DNA of 6,005 bases from Sphingobacteriales bacterium (GTDB taxonomy: Bacteria; Bacteroidota; Bacteroidia; Chitinophagales; Chitinophagaceae), in contig JAHEZF010000110.1 in assembly GCA_023251215.1 (NCBI GenBank), positions 1 to 6,005 on the forward strand. The letters are read 5' to 3'. Both the position numbers and the translations under genes were made by a program. Positions 5,035 through 6,005 of the stretch are shown here, piece after piece (position 1 is the first letter of the stretch; each line of letters opens with the position of its first letter). The notes under the pieces were generated by a model. It was not told the DNA's origin. It saw only the letters and a program-made list of their open reading frames with translations, and did not search any database.

Positions 5035-5934
5035 ATGAATCCAACATTAGTGATACTTGCAGCTGGCGTGGCTTCCCGGTATGGAAGTATGAAACAGGTA
5101 CAGGGTTTTGGTCCCGGTGGCGAAACCATTATGGATTATTCCATTTATGATGCCATACGTTCCGGTTTTGGTAAAGTTGTGTTTATCATTCGCCGTGATT
5201 TTGCCAACAACTTCAAAGAAATATTTGAACCCAAATTAAAAGGGAAAATTGCCTTTGATTATGTGTACCAGGAAATGGAATTTTTTATGAATGGATACAT
5301 TGTGCCGCCGCAAAGGAGTAAGCCCTGGGGGACAGCTCATGCAGTGCTTTGTGCAAAAGATGCAGTACAAGAACCCTTCGCTGTTATTAATGCCGATGAT
5401 TTTTATGGCCGGGACGCTTTTCAGAAAGCCCATGACTTTTTAGTAAAAGATTGCAGCGAAAAACTTTTTTCTATTATTGGGTATGAGCTTGTAAAAACGT
5501 TATCCGAATATGGTTCAGTAAGCCGCGGTGTTTGTGAAGTGGATGGTCAGGGTTTCCTGGTTCATATAAATGAGAGAACAAAAATATACAGGGAGAATAG
5601 CCGCATTGTGTATGAAGAGAACGGGAATCAGTTTGAATTGTCAACTGCTACAAATGTATCTATGAATTTCTGGTGTTTTGATCAATCTGTTTTCCTATTG
5701 AGTGAAAAAATGTTTCATGATTTTTTGAAACTTAATGTCAGCGATCCACAATCCGAGTTTTTTATTCCGATTATAGCAGATCACTTTATACAACAGGGAC
5801 TGGGCAAAATCAAACTTATTCCCACTTCGTCTCAATGGTTTGGTGTTACTTACAAGGAAGATGCACCCGAGGTGGAGAAAAGCTTAAAGAATTTGATTGC
5901 TAAAGGTGAATATCGGGAACATCTCTGGACTTAG
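5035..5934 (+). CDS. Sugar-phosphate nucleotidyltransferase (NTP_transferase family)
   Basis: This 299-residue protein has a GT-A-like Rossmann nucleotidyltransferase fold. LAAGVASRYGSMKQ (8-21) is the nucleotide-binding signature. PWGTAHAVL lies at 97-105, and FAVINADDFYG at 115-125 carries the metal-coordinating Asp pair. INERTKIYR is at 178-186, VSMNFWCF at 208-215, and WFGVTYKEDAPEV at 268-280 is near the C terminus. Such enzymes couple a sugar-1-phosphate with an NTP to give an NDP-sugar and pyrophosphate. The sequence closely resembles a conserved Bacteroidota protein that I recall as usually annotated just as nucleotidyltransferase, and the sugar and nucleotide are not decided by the motifs. 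There is no left-handed beta-helix extension, so acetyltransferase activity of the GlmU type is not expected. No partner kinase lies in the window. The start at 5035 places the signature at the usual distance from the N terminus. It is cytosolic and apparently monocistronic. Confidence 0.9.
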   Translation: MNPTLVILAAGVASRYGSMKQVQGFGPGGETIMDYSIYDAIRSGFGKVVFIIRRDFANNFKEIFEPKLKGKIAFDYVYQEMEFFMNGYIVPPQRSKPWGTAHAVLCAKDAVQEPFAVINADDFYGRDAFQKAHDFLVKDCSEKLFSIIGYELVKTLSEYGSVSRGVCEVDGQGFLVHINERTKIYRENSRIVYEENGNQFELSTATNVSMNFWCFDQSVFLLSEKMFHDFLKLNVSDPQSEFFIPIIADHFIQQGLGKIKLIPTSSQWFGVTYKEDAPEVEKSLKNLIAKGEYREHLWT

Positions 5935-5950
5935 TATATTCTGAAAAATA

Positions 5951-5997
5951 AAAGGGAGCCGCTTGCAGCTTTCTTTACTTATTAGTAAGGGCTCTTT
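5951..5997 (+). terminator. Imperfect hairpin after the nucleotidyltransferase gene, possible terminator
   Basis: CTTTACT (5973-5979) pairs with AGTAAGG (5984-5990), 7 bp with one wobble and a TATT loop. An outer, bulged stem pairs AAAG/AGCC (5951-5959) with GGCTCTTT (5990-5997). It begins 17 nt after the stop codon. The following T-tract is short (CTTTAATT), so termination is plausible but weakly supported, and the window ends 8 nt later. Confidence 0.4.
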
Positions 5998-6005
5998 AAT
6001 TCACT

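Overview
The window reads as chromosomal DNA of a Bacteroidota bacterium, most likely a relative of Chitinophagaceae. The lipoyl transferase, RluD and nucleotidyltransferase all resemble the Bacteroidota versions of their families as I remember them. Coding sequences lack clear Shine-Dalgarno sites, and several starts lie just behind sequences matching the Bacteroidota -7 element TAnnTTTG. The lineage is an inference from recalled protein style, since no search could be run.

Layout, left to right. The last 34 codons of a plus-strand gene end at 106. A gene-poor stretch (107-583) follows, with a strong plus-strand intrinsic terminator (386-412) and a minus-strand terminator (521-553) belonging to the next gene. 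On the minus strand lie a secreted TPR protein (584-1318) and an RluD-type 23S rRNA pseudouridine synthase (1404-2462). Divergent from rluD is lipB, octanoyltransferase (2512-3258, plus). It converges on a secreted protein of unknown function with an FN3-like N-terminal half (3279-4010, minus). Upstream of that on the same strand is a fold-type II PLP enzyme of the D-cysteine desulfhydrase/ACC deaminase family (4103-4990). Divergent from it is a sugar-phosphate nucleotidyltransferase-like gene (5035-5934, plus).

The genes do not form one pathway. They cover rRNA modification, lipoate attachment, amino acid or D-cysteine catabolism, activated-sugar synthesis and two exported proteins. Strand switches are frequent and intergenic gaps are short, so most transcription units are probably one or two genes.

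I found no defence system, mobile-element enzyme, CRISPR array, tRNA or rRNA. The most unusual item is a 77-nt array of eleven 7-nt units inside lipB. It consists of five AGTCNNN heptads, one spacer heptad and five heptads in inverted orientation, and it is translated as an aberrant 26-residue linker. A related heptad (TAGTGAA, three copies) forms the lipB 3' end and contains its stop codon. This looks like a heptameric, fold-back repeat family that can enter or expand within coding sequence.
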